Shown here piece by piece: positions 31,359 to 40,529 of a stretch of DNA of 64,000 nt. The translations under genes and the position numbers were made by a program. The notes under the pieces were generated by a model, which saw nothing but the letters and a program-made list of their open reading frames with translations, did no database searches and had not been told where the DNA came from. The stretch lies in NCBI GenBank assembly GCA_016717705.1, contig JADKFD010000100.1, positions 11,699-75,698 of the forward strand, written 5' to 3'. This DNA is from Rhodanobacteraceae bacterium. Lineage in GTDB: Bacteria > Pseudomonadota > Gammaproteobacteria > Xanthomonadales > SZUA-5. Position 1 is the stretch's first letter. Each line of letters starts with the position of its first letter.

Positions 31359-32021
31359 GTGCGCATTCTGGTGGTGGAAGACGACGTCCTGCTCGGTGAG
31401 GGCCTGGTCACTGCGCTCAAGCGTCAGGGTGATGCCGTGGACTGGCTGCAGGACGGGGTGTCGGCCATCGCCGCCCTGCGCAGCGAGGAGTTCGACTTGG
31501 TGCTGCTCGATCTCGGTCTGCCGCGGCTGGACGGATATGGCGTGATGACGGCGCTGCGGGCGTCGGGCAACCGCGTGCCTGTGCTGGTGCTGACCGCGCG
31601 CGATCAGGTCGGCGACCGCGTGCGTGGACTGGACCTGGGCGCGGACGATTATCTGGTCAAGCCCTTCGATCTGAATGAGCTGCTGGCGCGCATCCGCGCC
31701 CTGCATCGACGGGCGCAGGGGCAGACCAGCAACGTGATCGCTTATGGCGAGCTGCGCCTGGATCCGGCAGCCCATCTGTGCACCTACAAGGGTCGCATGA
31801 TCGATCTGCCGCGGCGCGAGTTTGCGCTGCTGCGTTGCCTGGTCGAGAACGCCGGCCGGGTGCTCACGCGCGATGCCGTGGTGCAGAAAGTCTATGGCTG
31901 GGACGAGACGCTGGAGAGCAACGCGCTGGAGGTGCACGTGCATCATCTGCGCAAGAAGCTCTATCCGGAGCTGATCCGGACCATCCGCGGCGTGGGTTAC
32001 ATGGTTGAGGCAGCGCCATGA
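31359..32021 (+). CDS. OmpR/PhoB-family response regulator
   Basis: A 220-residue DNA-binding regulator. GTG 31359 is the likely start (VRILVVEDDVLLGEGLVTAL), with TGAGG upstream; the ATG at 31314 would add 15 residues overlapping the preceding gene. The receiver has the acidic EDD, phospho-acceptor LVLLDLGLPRLDGYG and LVKPFD. The C-terminal winged helix runs from about residue 125 (DLPRREFALLRCLVENAGRV ... LEVHVHHLRKKL). It overlaps the next kinase gene by 4 bases, so the two form a translationally coupled pair of QseB/PmrA-like type. Confidence 0.9.
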   Translation: MRILVVEDDVLLGEGLVTALKRQGDAVDWLQDGVSAIAALRSEEFDLVLLDLGLPRLDGYGVMTALRASGNRVPVLVLTARDQVGDRVRGLDLGADDYLVKPFDLNELLARIRALHRRAQGQTSNVIAYGELRLDPAAHLCTYKGRMIDLPRREFALLRCLVENAGRVLTRDAVVQKVYGWDETLESNALEVHVHHLRKKLYPELIRTIRGVGYMVEAAP

Positions 32022-33404
32022 CCTCCTCGTTGCGACGATTGCTGCTGGTCGCCCTGCTGACCACCAGCGCGGTGGTCTCGGGTATCAGCGCCCTGGTCAG
32101 TTTCCGCGCCAGCCTGATCGAGGCCAACGAACTGTTCGATGCCAAGTTGGCACAATCGGCGCGCGTGCTGCAGGCGCTGGTCGGGCACAAGCTCGACGAA
32201 CACGCGGCTGAGCCGCTGGCGAAGATCGTCCGCGTGCTCGATATCGATATCGAAGGCGAAGGCGACGTACTCGCCACCGCGGATGGCCACGCCTACGAGA
32301 CCAAGCTCGCGTTCCAGGTCTTCACCGAGAAAAGCGACTTGCTGCTGCGCTCGGAGACCGCTCCGGTCGCACCGATGGCGCCGCTGCAGAGAGGTTTCGG
32401 GCGGCATCTGATCGAGGGTGCCCACTGGCGCACCTTTGTGCTGCACGCCGCTGATGGCCACTGGTATCAGGTGGCCGAGCGCGACGACATCCGCGCTGAA
32501 CTGGCCTGGGAGATTGCCATCGGCACGGCCTTGCCGCCGCTGCTGGCGCTGCCGGTGATGGCGCTGTTGATTCTGGCGATTGTCGGCTGGGCGACGCGAT
32601 CGATCGAGCGGGTGGCCACCGAGGTCGAGAATCGACCGGCCGATCGGCTCGATCCCATCGATGTTCAGGCGGCGCCGCAGGAACTGGCGGGCTTGATCCA
32701 GGCCTTGAACCGGCTGTTCCAGCGCGTGCGCTCGATGATCGAACGCGAACAGCGCTTCACCGCCGACGCCGCCCATGAACTGCGCACGCCGATCTCGGCG
32801 CTGAAACTGCACGCGCAGAATCTCGCGGCGAGCCTGGATGCGCCGCAGCGCGAAGCATCTGCGCTCGGCCTGGCACGCGGCATCCAGCGTTGCGAACGGC
32901 TGGTGCTGCAGTTGCTGGAGCTGGCGCGACTGGAGCGCGGTGGCTTGAAGCTCGACGCACGACCGGTGCATCTCGGTGCGGTAATCCGCCAGGTGATCGC
33001 CGATCTGGCGCCCGAAGCGCTGGCGCGTGATATCGAGATCGAGTACAGCGCCGACGATGCCCTGGTGGTTGCCGGAGATGGCGTGCTGCTGGCCGTCCTG
33101 GCGCGCAACCTGATCGAAAATGCAATCCGCCATGGGCCGGAACGGTCACTGGTCAGCGTCAAATTGGCGCGCCAGGACACGCACACCGAACTGGCCGTGA
33201 CCGATGCCGGCGCCGGCATTCCGCTGGATCAACGCGAGCGCGTGTTCGAGCGCTTTCACCGCGAAGCCTCCGGCAACACGCCCGGGAAGTGGCCTGGGCT
33301 TGTCCATCGTCAGTCGCATCGCCGAGTTGCATGGCGCGCAGGTACACCTGGAAGATGCCGAGGGGAGCGGATTGCTGGTGCGCGTATGTTTCGCCTCGAC
33401 GTAG
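32018..33404 (+). CDS. QseC-like sensor histidine kinase (frameshifted as sequenced)
   Basis: Partner of the upstream regulator, about 461 residues after correction. It has two transmembrane segments (LLLVALLTTSAVVSGISALV and LPPLLALPVMALLILAIVGW) around a periplasmic sensor domain, then a dimerisation domain with the phospho-His in ADAAHELRTPISALKLH and the N-box NLIENAIRHG. An extra A at 33287-33288 (CCCGGGAAGTGG) breaks the G2 box. Without it the frame reads GSGLGLSIVSRIAELHGAQV and ends at TAG 33402-33404. As printed, the kinase would lose its ATP lid and be inactive. A sequencing error is a fair alternative to a true mutation. Confidence 0.85.
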
Positions 33405-33541
33405 GTCCGGTTGGCTGCGCAGCGGACTGCGTGGCACGGCTGAGCGTCACGAGCCCGCTGCGCGGCGCGAGCCAGGCCAAGTTCGCGGGATGTAGGCCTG
33501 AGGGCGGCGGCGCAGGCGCGGCGCCCGCCAGCGGCGCGCTG

Positions 33542-34024
33542 CTACAAATCCAGCAAATAAAAGCGATTGCAGGCGAAATGGCCGGTAGCGCCCAGTGCCC
33601 CCGGAATGCGCCGGAAACCGGTGTGCTCGTAGAGCGCCTGCGCCTGATTCATGCCGGTCAGCGTTTCCAGGTAACACTGCGCGTAGCCGGCCTCGCGCGC
33701 GAAGTCCAAACACTGGCGCATCATCGCGCTGCCGGCGCCAAGTCCGCGCAGGCTCGGCAGGAAGTACATCTTGCGCAGTTCGCAGATCTTGCCGTCGATG
33801 CCGGTCAACGGCGCAATGCCGGCACCGCCTTCGACCCTGCCATCGCGTTCAACCACGAAATAGCGCAGGCCGGCTTCCGCGTAGGCCTGACTCATGCTGT
33901 CCACCTCGGGATCGTGGATCGCGAATCCCGGGCCATCGGCGCCGAACTCGGGCATCACGCGGCGGATGATGGCGGCCATGGCGGCGTCATCGGCTGCGCG
34001 GATCGGACGGATCGTGTAACTCAC
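33542..34024 (-). CDS. GNAT family N-acetyltransferase
   Basis: A 160-residue acyl-CoA-dependent acetyltransferase. The acetyl-CoA loop is FLPSLRGLGAGSAMM, and the C-terminal motif is ALYEHTGFRRIPGALG. Its start overlaps the stop of the cyanophycinase gene by 4 bases (ATGA), so it is the second gene of that operon. The substrate may be an amino acid or dipeptide linked to cyanophycin breakdown, but this is inference from context. Confidence 0.85.
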   Translation of the reverse strand: MSYTIRPIRAADDAAMAAIIRRVMPEFGADGPGFAIHDPEVDSMSQAYAEAGLRYFVVERDGRVEGGAGIAPLTGIDGKICELRKMYFLPSLRGLGAGSAMMRQCLDFAREAGYAQCYLETLTGMNQAQALYEHTGFRRIPGALGATGHFACNRFYLLDL

Positions 34025-34833
34025 TCGAGTACCTTGCGGTCGTCAATGTCGTAACGCATGCCCGGCGTCAGGATGTGCAGGCGCACATTGGTGATGCTGA
34101 CGGCTTCGCCGTGACTGGCTTCGGCCAGCGAAGAATGGCGCACTTCGGACGGATCGAGCACCAGCACGGTGTTGTTGCCGACGACTTCGATGACGTTGTC
34201 AGGTCCGATGAAGGCCGCCGTGTCCTCGTCGATGCCGAGCGCCAGCGCGAAGGGATTGAGCGCCAGCGCCGTCAACAGCCGGCCGATGCGATCGCGCTGG
34301 CGAAAGTGCTGGTCGATCATGATCTTGTTGGACAAACCCAGGCCCGGCGCCAGACTGACCATGCCGGCTCGCGGCGTTGCCCCTTCCTCGCCGCTGGCGA
34401 TCATGTGCGCCGGCATGATCGCGGCGCCAGCCGAGGTTCCGGCAATCGGCATCCCGTGGGCATTCCGGCGCCGCAGCATGCGTGCCACTGGCGTGCCGCC
34501 GAGCGTGGTCGACAGGCGCAACTGGTTGCCGCCGGTGATGAAAACGCCATCGCACTGGCTCAGAATCTTGAGTGCAGCCTCGCTTTCGCAGTCCTCGCGG
34601 CGGGCAAATTGCAGGATTTGCGTGTCGCTCGCATCGAAATCGTTGAACAGATCCTGGTAATTGCGCCCGGCATCGTCGCGGCGCGACGCGGTCGGGATGA
34701 TCGCAATGGATGGACGGCGCCCGCACAGGCGCACGAAGCGTTTGAGAATCTTGCTGTCGCCGATCTTGTCCTCGGCACCGCCGATGGGAATCAAGAATCC
34801 GCGCGGTCGATCAGGCAGGCTATGAGCCGGCAC
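34021..34833 (-). CDS. cphB: cyanophycinase (peptidase S51)
   Basis: Serine peptidase of about 270 residues that degrades the storage polymer cyanophycin to beta-Asp-Arg dipeptides. The GTG at 34833 follows GGAGG and starts VPAHSLPDRPRGFLIPIGGA. Motifs: GGAEDKIGDSKIL, IPTASRRDDAGRNYQDLF, FITGGNQLRLSTTLGGTP, the nucleophile AGTSAGAAIMPAHMI, and LSNKIMIDQHFRQRDRIGRL. Because of frameshifts the preceding GGDEF/EAL gene reads into this one without a stop, but they are separate genes. No cyanophycin synthetase or isoaspartyl dipeptidase is in the window. An imported or dispersed substrate, or synthetase elsewhere, would be needed. Confidence 0.88.
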   Translation of the reverse strand: MPAHSLPDRPRGFLIPIGGAEDKIGDSKILKRFVRLCGRRPSIAIIPTASRRDDAGRNYQDLFNDFDASDTQILQFARREDCESEAALKILSQCDGVFITGGNQLRLSTTLGGTPVARMLRRRNAHGMPIAGTSAGAAIMPAHMIASGEEGATPRAGMVSLAPGLGLSNKIMIDQHFRQRDRIGRLLTALALNPFALALGIDEDTAAFIGPDNVIEVVGNNTVLVLDPSEVRHSSLAEASHGEAVSITNVRLHILTPGMRYDIDDRKVLE

Positions 34834-34945
34834 GTAGCCTCCAGCGGAATACCAAGCCTGTCGAGTATAGCGGGTTGTTGTACCTGCCCCGGAACTCGGG
34901 GGTAGGGATTTGTTAAGAATGCGTTTTCGCAGGCGCGGGACAGAG

Positions 34946-34969
34946 TCGTCGCGCGCGAGCGCGCTCCTA
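34946..34969. repeat. single REP unit, GTAGGAGCGCGC family
   Basis: One copy of the GTAGGAGCGCGCTCGCGCGC unit (minus strand). Its GTAG provides the TAG stop of the GGDEF/EAL gene (34967-34969). Confidence 0.7.
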
Positions 34970-37557
34970 CTGGCGTTCGCGCGCGTAGCGCTCGAAATCC
35001 GCTGCCGCCATCGGCCAAAAAAAAGCCCTGCGCGTAGCGGGCGCCGAGATTGCACCAGATAATCGCGCTGCTCGACGGTCTCCACGCCCTCGGCCACCAC
35101 CGACAGATCCAGTGCGCGGGCCATCTGCAGGATTGCCTCGCACAACTTGGCGTCGGTCGGATTGCTCGGCACGCCCTGCATGAAGTGGTGACTGATCTTG
35201 ATGCCGGCGATCGGCAGCCGGCGCAGATAGCCCAGCGCGCTGTAGCCCTCGCCAAAGTCGTCGATGCTGATGGCTACGCCGAGATCGCGCAGCTTGGCCA
35301 GCGTGTGTTCGGTGGCTGGCGCGTCCTCGATCAGCGCGCGCTCGGTCATTTCCAGTTCCAGTGCCTGCGGGGGCAGGCCGGTTGCTTGCAAGGTCTCGCG
35401 CACCAACCGTTCGAAGTGCTCCCCGAGAAACTGACGGAACGACACGTTGACCGCCACGTGTCCGATCAGCAGGCCGCTCGCGCGCCAGTCGCGCAGTTGT
35501 CCACAGGCCTGCGTCAGCACATAAGCGCCAATGCGGACGATATCGCCCGAGGTTTCGGCAATCGGAATGAAGGTGTCGGGCTGCAGATCGCCGAGCACTC
35601 GGCTGCGCCAGCGCAGCAGCGCTTCGGCGCCGACCACCTTGCCGCTGCAGAGCTCGATCTTCGGTTGGTAGACCAGATGGAACTCGTCATTCTCGATGGC
35701 CCGGCGCAACTGGGTTTCGATCAGCAGCCGCTCTTTCAACTGCAAGGCCAGCGCCGGCGAGAACATCTGCCAGGTGTTGCGGCCGCGACGCTTGGCTTCG
35801 TACATCGCCACATCGGCGTGGTTCAGCAACTGCTGCGCGTTGAGACCATCGTTCGGGTAGCGCGCGATGCCGATCGATGGCGTGATCACGAATTCTTCGC
35901 CGGCATGGCGAAAGGCTTCCGCGAAGGCTGAGCGAATCTGTTCGGCGAGATGCCACACCGACTCGTCATTGGGCGCATCGGGCACCAGCACCAGGAACTC
36001 GTCGCCGCCGAAGCGCGCGATCTGCAGCGAGGAAGGCAGAGCCCCCGACAAGCGTCTTGCCGCGGCCACCAGCAGGCGGTCGCCGGCGGTGTGGCCGAGC
36101 AGATCGTTGACCACCTTGAAACGATCGAGGTCGACGTACAACAGCGCCGGGCCCGGATGGCCGTCGGTATTGGCCATCGCCGTGGCCAGGTTGGCGAGGA
36201 TGGTGTCGCGGTTGAGCAGGCCGGTCAGGGCATCGGTCTGCGCCTGCCGGCGCAAGCGATCTTCCTCGATCTTGCGCGCCGTGATTTCCTGGATGGTGCC
36301 GGTCAACTGGTAGGGCACGCCGCGTCGGCTCTGCGCGTGGCCGAGCACGCGCACCCACATGGTCCGGTTCGAGGGATGGGCGACGCGCACCTCGATGTCG
36401 AGCGGCGTGCCATCGCGCGCAGTGCGGCTGATCGCGGCTTCCAGCCGACCGCGATCGGCGACGACCAGCATCGGCACCAGTCCCTCGGGTCCGATCGGAG
36501 TGCCGGGATCGCGACCCAGCAAGCGGTAGAGCGCGTCGGTCCAGTACAGATTGCGCTGCTTCAGATCCAGGGTCCAGCCGCCTATGCGGGCCAGCGATTG
36601 CACTTCATCGAACAGTTCGGCGGCGCGCTTGAGTTCGGTGATATTGCTGAACAACGAGATCAACTGGAACGGACGCGACTCCTGATCGCGGAACTGCGGT
36701 ACCACGCTGATCGATATCCAGCGGCCGTGGCCGCTGCGTCGATCGACCAGGCCGAGTACGGTCGATTCGCTGCGCGCACCGCTGCGTACTGCCTGGAGCA
36801 CCGGATTGTCGTTCCAGTCGATGGGCTGGCCGTCGTCGTCGTACAGATCCCAGGAGCTGAGGTTGGGGCGGCTGTCCTGTTCCGCGCCGGTCAAGCCGAG
36901 AATGCGTCTGGCGGCTGCATTCATCGACAACACGCGACCATCGCCGTCGTGCACGATGACCCCTTTGTCCACCGCGCTGAGCAAGGCCTCATAGCGTTCT
37001 TCGCTGGCCTGCAGTTCGCGCTGCGCGTGCAGGCGCTCACTGATATCGCGGGCTACCGCAACCACCAGTTTCTGGTCTTCCTCGAGGTAGGCGCGCGAGT
37101 GCACCTCGACCGGGATCACTTCGCCGCTGCTGCGCGTGTTGGTGGTCTCCGTGGTGATGCTTGAGCCCACGTCCAACTGATCCCAGATGGTATCCAGGTG
37201 GTCCGATGGCAGGCCGGGATTGAGGTCGTACACGCTGCGTTGTCGCAACTCTTCGCGCGGCCAGCCGAACAGGCGTTCGGCTGCCTGGTTGGCATCGACG
37301 ATGCGTCCCTCGCGATTGATCAGGGTGATCGCATCGGGGGCGGCGTCGAACAGGCCGCCGTAGCGCGACACCGCTGATCGACCAAGCCGCAGCAGATCTC
37401 CGATGCGGCGACCGATCTCGGCCAGATCCGAGCCGTCCAGTCCGCCGCGTTCGGCCTTGTCGCGTAGCTGCGCCAGCCAGTCCAGCAGATCGCGGGCGAC
37501 ACTGTCGACCGCCGAGCGACGCGAAATCCCGGTGCCGCCCGTGCTCACGACAGCCAC
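34967..37557 (-). CDS. PAS-GGDEF-EAL cyclic-di-GMP enzyme (two frameshifts near C-terminus as sequenced)
   Basis: About 862 residues after correction; no transmembrane segment. Three PAS domains occupy residues 60-430 (FDAAPDAITLINREGRIVDA; SAVDKGVIVHDGDGRVLSMN; a PAC-like EVRVAHPSNRTMWVRVLG). The GGDEF domain is intact (ARFGGDEFLVL), as is the EAL domain (GAEALLRWRSR, NVSFRQFLGEHF, EMTERALIED, DDFGEGYSALGYL, AEGVETVEQRDYL). Both activities are possible. An extra base near 35049 and one in an eight-base homopolymer (35017-35024) disrupt the last 25 residues; the corrected end is LGARYAQGFF then MAAADFERYARERQ. The start is GTG 37557; no ATG fits. Confidence 0.88.
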
Positions 37558-37770
37558 CGCAGCGGCGCGCCATCGGCGCCGTTGACGCAGGGTGTCGGGG
37601 ACACTGGGCGCAGCGACACGGTCATGCGGAGAGCTCGGCCTGATGCAATGAAATTGCAGCGATAGCCTAGCAGGAGGGGCAGCTTCTGGGAGGGGTTTGC
37701 GCGCAGCGCCCCGGCCGCGTTGCCGCGCGCGTTCACCGGAATGCGGCGGCGCATCCGCTGCGGCGTCAGC

Positions 37771-38670
37771 TCAAGCGGGGCCCTTGAACGCGCGGCCAAC
37801 CTTGCTTCCGTTGGATCGCTGCAGGCGCTCGCTGATCCAGCGTCCGGTGTCGACCAGGGCGGCAAGGTCGATGCCGGTGCGCAGTCCCAGGCCGTGCAGC
37901 AGATAAACCACATCTTCGCTGGCGACATTGCCGCTGGCGCCGGCTGCGTAAGGACAGCCGCCGAGTCCGGCGACCGATGCATCGACCACGCGCACACCCA
38001 ACTCGACGCAGGCGAGGGTGTTTGCCAGCGCTTGCCCGTAGGTGTCGTGGAAATGCACCGCCAGCGCGTCCATCGGAATTTCGGCGGCGACCGCCCTGAG
38101 CATGGCGCGGGCGCGTCCGGCGGTGCCGACGCCGATGGTGTCACCGAGCGAGATCTCGTAGCAGCCCAGTTCGTACAGGCGCTGCGCCACCCGGACCACA
38201 TCGGCCAGTGGCACCTCGCCCTGGTAGGGACAGCCGAGCACGGTCGATACATAGCCGCGCACGCGCACGCCATCGGCGCGCGCCCGTTCGAGCACCGGCT
38301 GGAAGCGTTGCAGGGATTCCTCGATGCTGGCGTTGATGTTGCGCTGGCTGAATGCTTCCGACGCGGCCGCGAACATCGCGATCTCGGTCACGCCGACCGC
38401 GCGTGCGCGCTCGTAGCCCTGCAGGTTGGGTACCAGCACCGGATAGGCGATTCCATGCTGCCGCGCGAGTCCCCGGTAAACCTCGGCGGCATCCGCCATC
38501 TGCGGCACCCATTTGGGACTGACGAAGCTGGTGGCCTCGACCGTGCGATGGCCAGCGGCGACCAGGCGCTGGATCAACTCGATCTTCACCGCCGTGGGGA
38601 CCGCCGTCGCTTCGTTCTGCAGGCCGTCGCGCGGACCGACTTCGACCAGTCGAACATCGTAGCCGCTCAT
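37771..38670 (-). CDS. mvaB: hydroxymethylglutaryl-CoA lyase
   Basis: Cleaves HMG-CoA to acetoacetate and acetyl-CoA in leucine breakdown. It is 299 residues, normal for the family. The N-terminal VRLVEVGPRDGLQNE is the HMGL signature. Catalytic and metal residues lie in EISLGDTIGVGTAG, VHFHDTYGQALANT and the Cys loop GLGGCPYAAGASGNVASEDV. The barrel start ATG 38670 (MSGYDV) is clear. Other leucine-catabolic genes are not present nearby. The 212 bases downstream to the next gene contain no recognised feature. Confidence 0.93.
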   Translation of the reverse strand: MSGYDVRLVEVGPRDGLQNEATAVPTAVKIELIQRLVAAGHRTVEATSFVSPKWVPQMADAAEVYRGLARQHGIAYPVLVPNLQGYERARAVGVTEIAMFAAASEAFSQRNINASIEESLQRFQPVLERARADGVRVRGYVSTVLGCPYQGEVPLADVVRVAQRLYELGCYEISLGDTIGVGTAGRARAMLRAVAAEIPMDALAVHFHDTYGQALANTLACVELGVRVVDASVAGLGGCPYAAGASGNVASEDVVYLLHGLGLRTGIDLAALVDTGRWISERLQRSNGSKVGRAFKGPA

Positions 38671-39028
38671 TGCGTGCTGCCTGTCGTGGTCCCACAGATC
38701 TTGGTGGCGAAGGTAGGGATCGGGCTGGTGGCAGGGATGCGGTGTGGAAGCCAGGTTTCTGGCGACTTACCCGCCAGGGCGCTGGGCGGGCGGCGTGGGC
38801 GTGGATCCAGCCTTGCTGGCAGGGTTCACCCGGGCTCTGACCTGCTTTGGGGGGTTTCGCGATCAGTCGGTTCGAACCCGCCGGAACGACCAGCGGCGGA
38901 TCGCGGGAAACCCGCTCCAGCCGCTCGGGCGGTCGCCGGAACCCGCTCCCCGCACAGAGCGTTCGCAGGCCCTGGAAGCCCCCAGATGGCGCGGCAATCG
39001 CCGGTAGAGCCCGCTGGCAAAATATGGG
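38671..39028. other. intergenic region between divergent mvaB and the trpR-like/his operon
   Basis: No gene is supported in these 358 bases. Degenerate REP fragments occur near 38900-38955 (GCGGGAAACCCGCTCC and GGAACCCGCTCC). The right end carries the his-region promoter, listed separately. Confidence 0.5.
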
Positions 39029-39057
39029 TTGACTGCCGCTGACTGCCCACCTATGCT
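39029..39057 (+). promoter_or_regulatory. sigma-70-type promoter of the trpR-like gene / his region
   Basis: A -35 box TTGACT (39029-39034) and a -10 box TATGCT (39052-39057) are separated by exactly 17 bases. The predicted start of transcription is near 39064, about 25 bases before the trpR-like ATG and right before the palindromic operator. Confidence 0.7.
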
Positions 39058-39067
39058 CGGCATCAAC

Positions 39068-39085
39068 GTAATAACGCGCTATTAC
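39068..39085. promoter_or_regulatory. TrpR-type palindromic operator
   Basis: The 18-base sequence GTAATAACGCGCTATTAC is a near-perfect dyad (16 of 18 positions symmetric). Its outer half-sites GTAxTA/TAxTAC match those of the E. coli trp operator GTACTAGTTAACTAGTAC, which is also 18 bases. It overlaps the predicted transcription start region and directly precedes the trpR-like gene, which suggests autorepression by a TrpR-fold protein. Confidence 0.6.
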
Positions 39086-39089
39086 ATGA

Positions 39090-39425
39090 ATGAAACGCCG
39101 GGCGCTGCAACCAGAGGTCACGGAGGTGTCGCCGCTGGACTTCCTCTGCGAGGGCCTGCTGACCCTGCGCAGTATCGACGAGATGCGCGCCTTTCTGCGC
39201 GATCTGACGACGCCGGCCGAGCTCGAAGCCCTCACCGACCGTTGGCGCGTGGTGCCGTATCTGCTGCAGGAAGTCGCGTATCGCGAGATCCATGATCGTA
39301 CCGCGGTCAGCGTGACGACGATCGGCCGCGTCGCGCGGTTCCTGGCCGGCGATCATGGCGGTTATGCGCTGGCTGCCGGACGTCTCAAGCGCAAGGGGCG
39401 CTGGCCGCAGGTGGAGCATCCTTAG
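39090..39425 (+). CDS. TrpR-like regulator, YerC/YecD family
   Basis: A 111-residue all-helical DNA-binding protein of the Trp-repressor superfamily. The N-terminal helices read FLCEGLLTLRSIDEMRAFLR and DLTTPAELEALTDRWRVVPY. The reader-head HTH is YREIHDRTAVSVTTIGRVAR, followed by the glycine-rich turn GDHGGYALAAGRL. ATG 39090 fits the family; ATG 39086 is out of frame. Orthologues commonly sit directly upstream of hisG in Xanthomonadales, and the operator-like dyad is at its own start, so control of histidine genes is likely. The co-repressor is unknown. Confidence 0.82.
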   Translation: MKRRALQPEVTEVSPLDFLCEGLLTLRSIDEMRAFLRDLTTPAELEALTDRWRVVPYLLQEVAYREIHDRTAVSVTTIGRVARFLAGDHGGYALAAGRLKRKGRWPQVEHP

Positions 39426-39474
39426 CAGCGGATGGCCAGTGTGCCCACGGCTGGGTGCCGCGATGGAGGAGAGT

Positions 39475-39552
39475 CGATCGCGCGCAAGCGCGCTCCTACA
39501 CTTCCTGCGCGGTTCCTCGGCGGAGTTGTAGGAGCGCGCTTGCGCGCGATCG
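39475..39552. repeat. perfect 25-bp REP inverted repeat between trpR-like gene and hisG
   Basis: Arms of 25 bases (39475-39499 and 39528-39552; core GTAGGAGCGCGCTTGCGCGC) are exact complements with a 28-base loop. On the his transcript this would fold into a very stable hairpin before hisG. There is no T-run, so it is not a classic terminator; it may act as a processing or stability element. Confidence 0.8.
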
Positions 39553-39574
39553 ATTTGCCCGCAAATCCGGTCAG

Positions 39575-39628
39575 ATGCACCAACACCAACACCAACACCA
39601 ACACCACTTCGAACTACGATTGCCCAAG
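39575..39628 (+). promoter_or_regulatory. His/Gln-rich leader-like coding stretch joined in frame to hisG
   Basis: ATG 39575 opens MHQHQHQHQHHFELRLPK, with six His codons in eleven (CACCAA tandem repeats). It runs without a stop into hisG. The His density resembles enterobacterial his leader peptides, but here there is no stop codon or following terminator. It may be a His-sensing translational leader, an N-terminal extension of HisG, or an untranslated tandem repeat. Confidence 0.4.
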
Positions 39629-40529
39629 ATGACCAAGCCCAGAGACCGTCTTCGTATCGCAGTGCAGAAATCAGGCCGGCTCTCGGAGTCGTCGCAGGAT
39701 CTGCTGGCACGCTGCGGCCTCAAGTTCCGTCAGAGCCGCGACAAGCTGTTCTGCTTCGGCGAGAGCTTCCCGATCGATCTGTTGCTGGTGCGCGATGACG
39801 ATATTCCCGGACTGATCGCCCAGGGCGTGTGCGAACTCGGCATCGTCGGCCGCAACGTCGCCAGCGAGCAGCGCATCGAAGCGGAAAGCCGCGGCGAGGC
39901 GGCCTTCGTCGAACTCCGCGAACTCGGCTTCGGTCGCTGCCGCCTGTCGATTGCGGTGCCTCAGGAAGACCGCTTTGAGGGCCCGCAGGATCTGGCCGGG
40001 CAGCGCATCGCCACCAGTTATCCGCACCTGTTGGGGGAATATCTGCGCCAGCATGGGGTGGCGGCCGATATCGTCGTGCTCAACGGCTCGGTCGAGATCG
40101 CGCCGCGCCTGGGTACGGCGGATGTGATCTGCGATCTGGTGCAGTCCGGCGGCACGCTGGTCGCCAACCAGTTGCGCGAAGTGGTATCGATCCTCGAAAG
40201 CGAGGCGGTGCTGATCGGCGCGCGCCAGGACTTCGCCGACGAGCGCGCCGAATTGCGCGATCTGCTGCTGCGGCGCATCGATGGCGTCATCCGCGTGCGC
40301 GAATCCAAACTGGTGCTGTTCCAGGTCGATCAGTGCGCGCCTGGACGACGTGATGGCGGTGATGCCCAAGGGCGATCCGGCCGCGGTGCTGCGCCTGGTG
40401 ACGCCGGCGGATACGCTGTCGGTGCAGGCGGTGTGCCACGAGGCGATCACCTGGCAACATCTGGAAGACCTCAAACGGGCTGGCGCCGCCCACTTGCTGG
40501 TGGTGCCGGTGGAGAAAATGCTGGCATGA
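39629..40529 (+). CDS. hisG: ATP phosphoribosyltransferase HisG (frameshifted as sequenced)
   Basis: First enzyme of histidine synthesis, long form, about 299 residues after correction. The chosen ATG gives MTKPRDRLRIAVQKSGRLSE. Motifs: DKLFCFGESFPIDLLLVRDD, GVCELGIVGRN, and the PRPP loop LNGSVEIAPRLGTADVICDL. An extra T at 40334 shifts the frame after LVLFQVDQ. Without it the C-terminal regulatory domain continues as ARLDDVMAVMPKGDPAAVLR to the TGA at 40527-40529. That stop overlaps the hisD start (ATGA). The C-terminal domain normally mediates feedback inhibition by histidine. An alternative in-frame start at 39575 would add an 18-residue His-rich tail. Confidence 0.9.

Noticed and set aside
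34021..37557. A fused GGDEF-EAL-cyanophycinase protein
   Set aside because: The fusion results from two one-base shifts near 35017-35049 that remove the EAL stop; cyanophycinase has its own GTG start with GGAGG.
39475..39552. Rho-independent terminator or his attenuator before hisG
   Set aside because: The hairpin is a REP with a 28-base loop and no T-run, and the His-rich stretch lies after it, not before.
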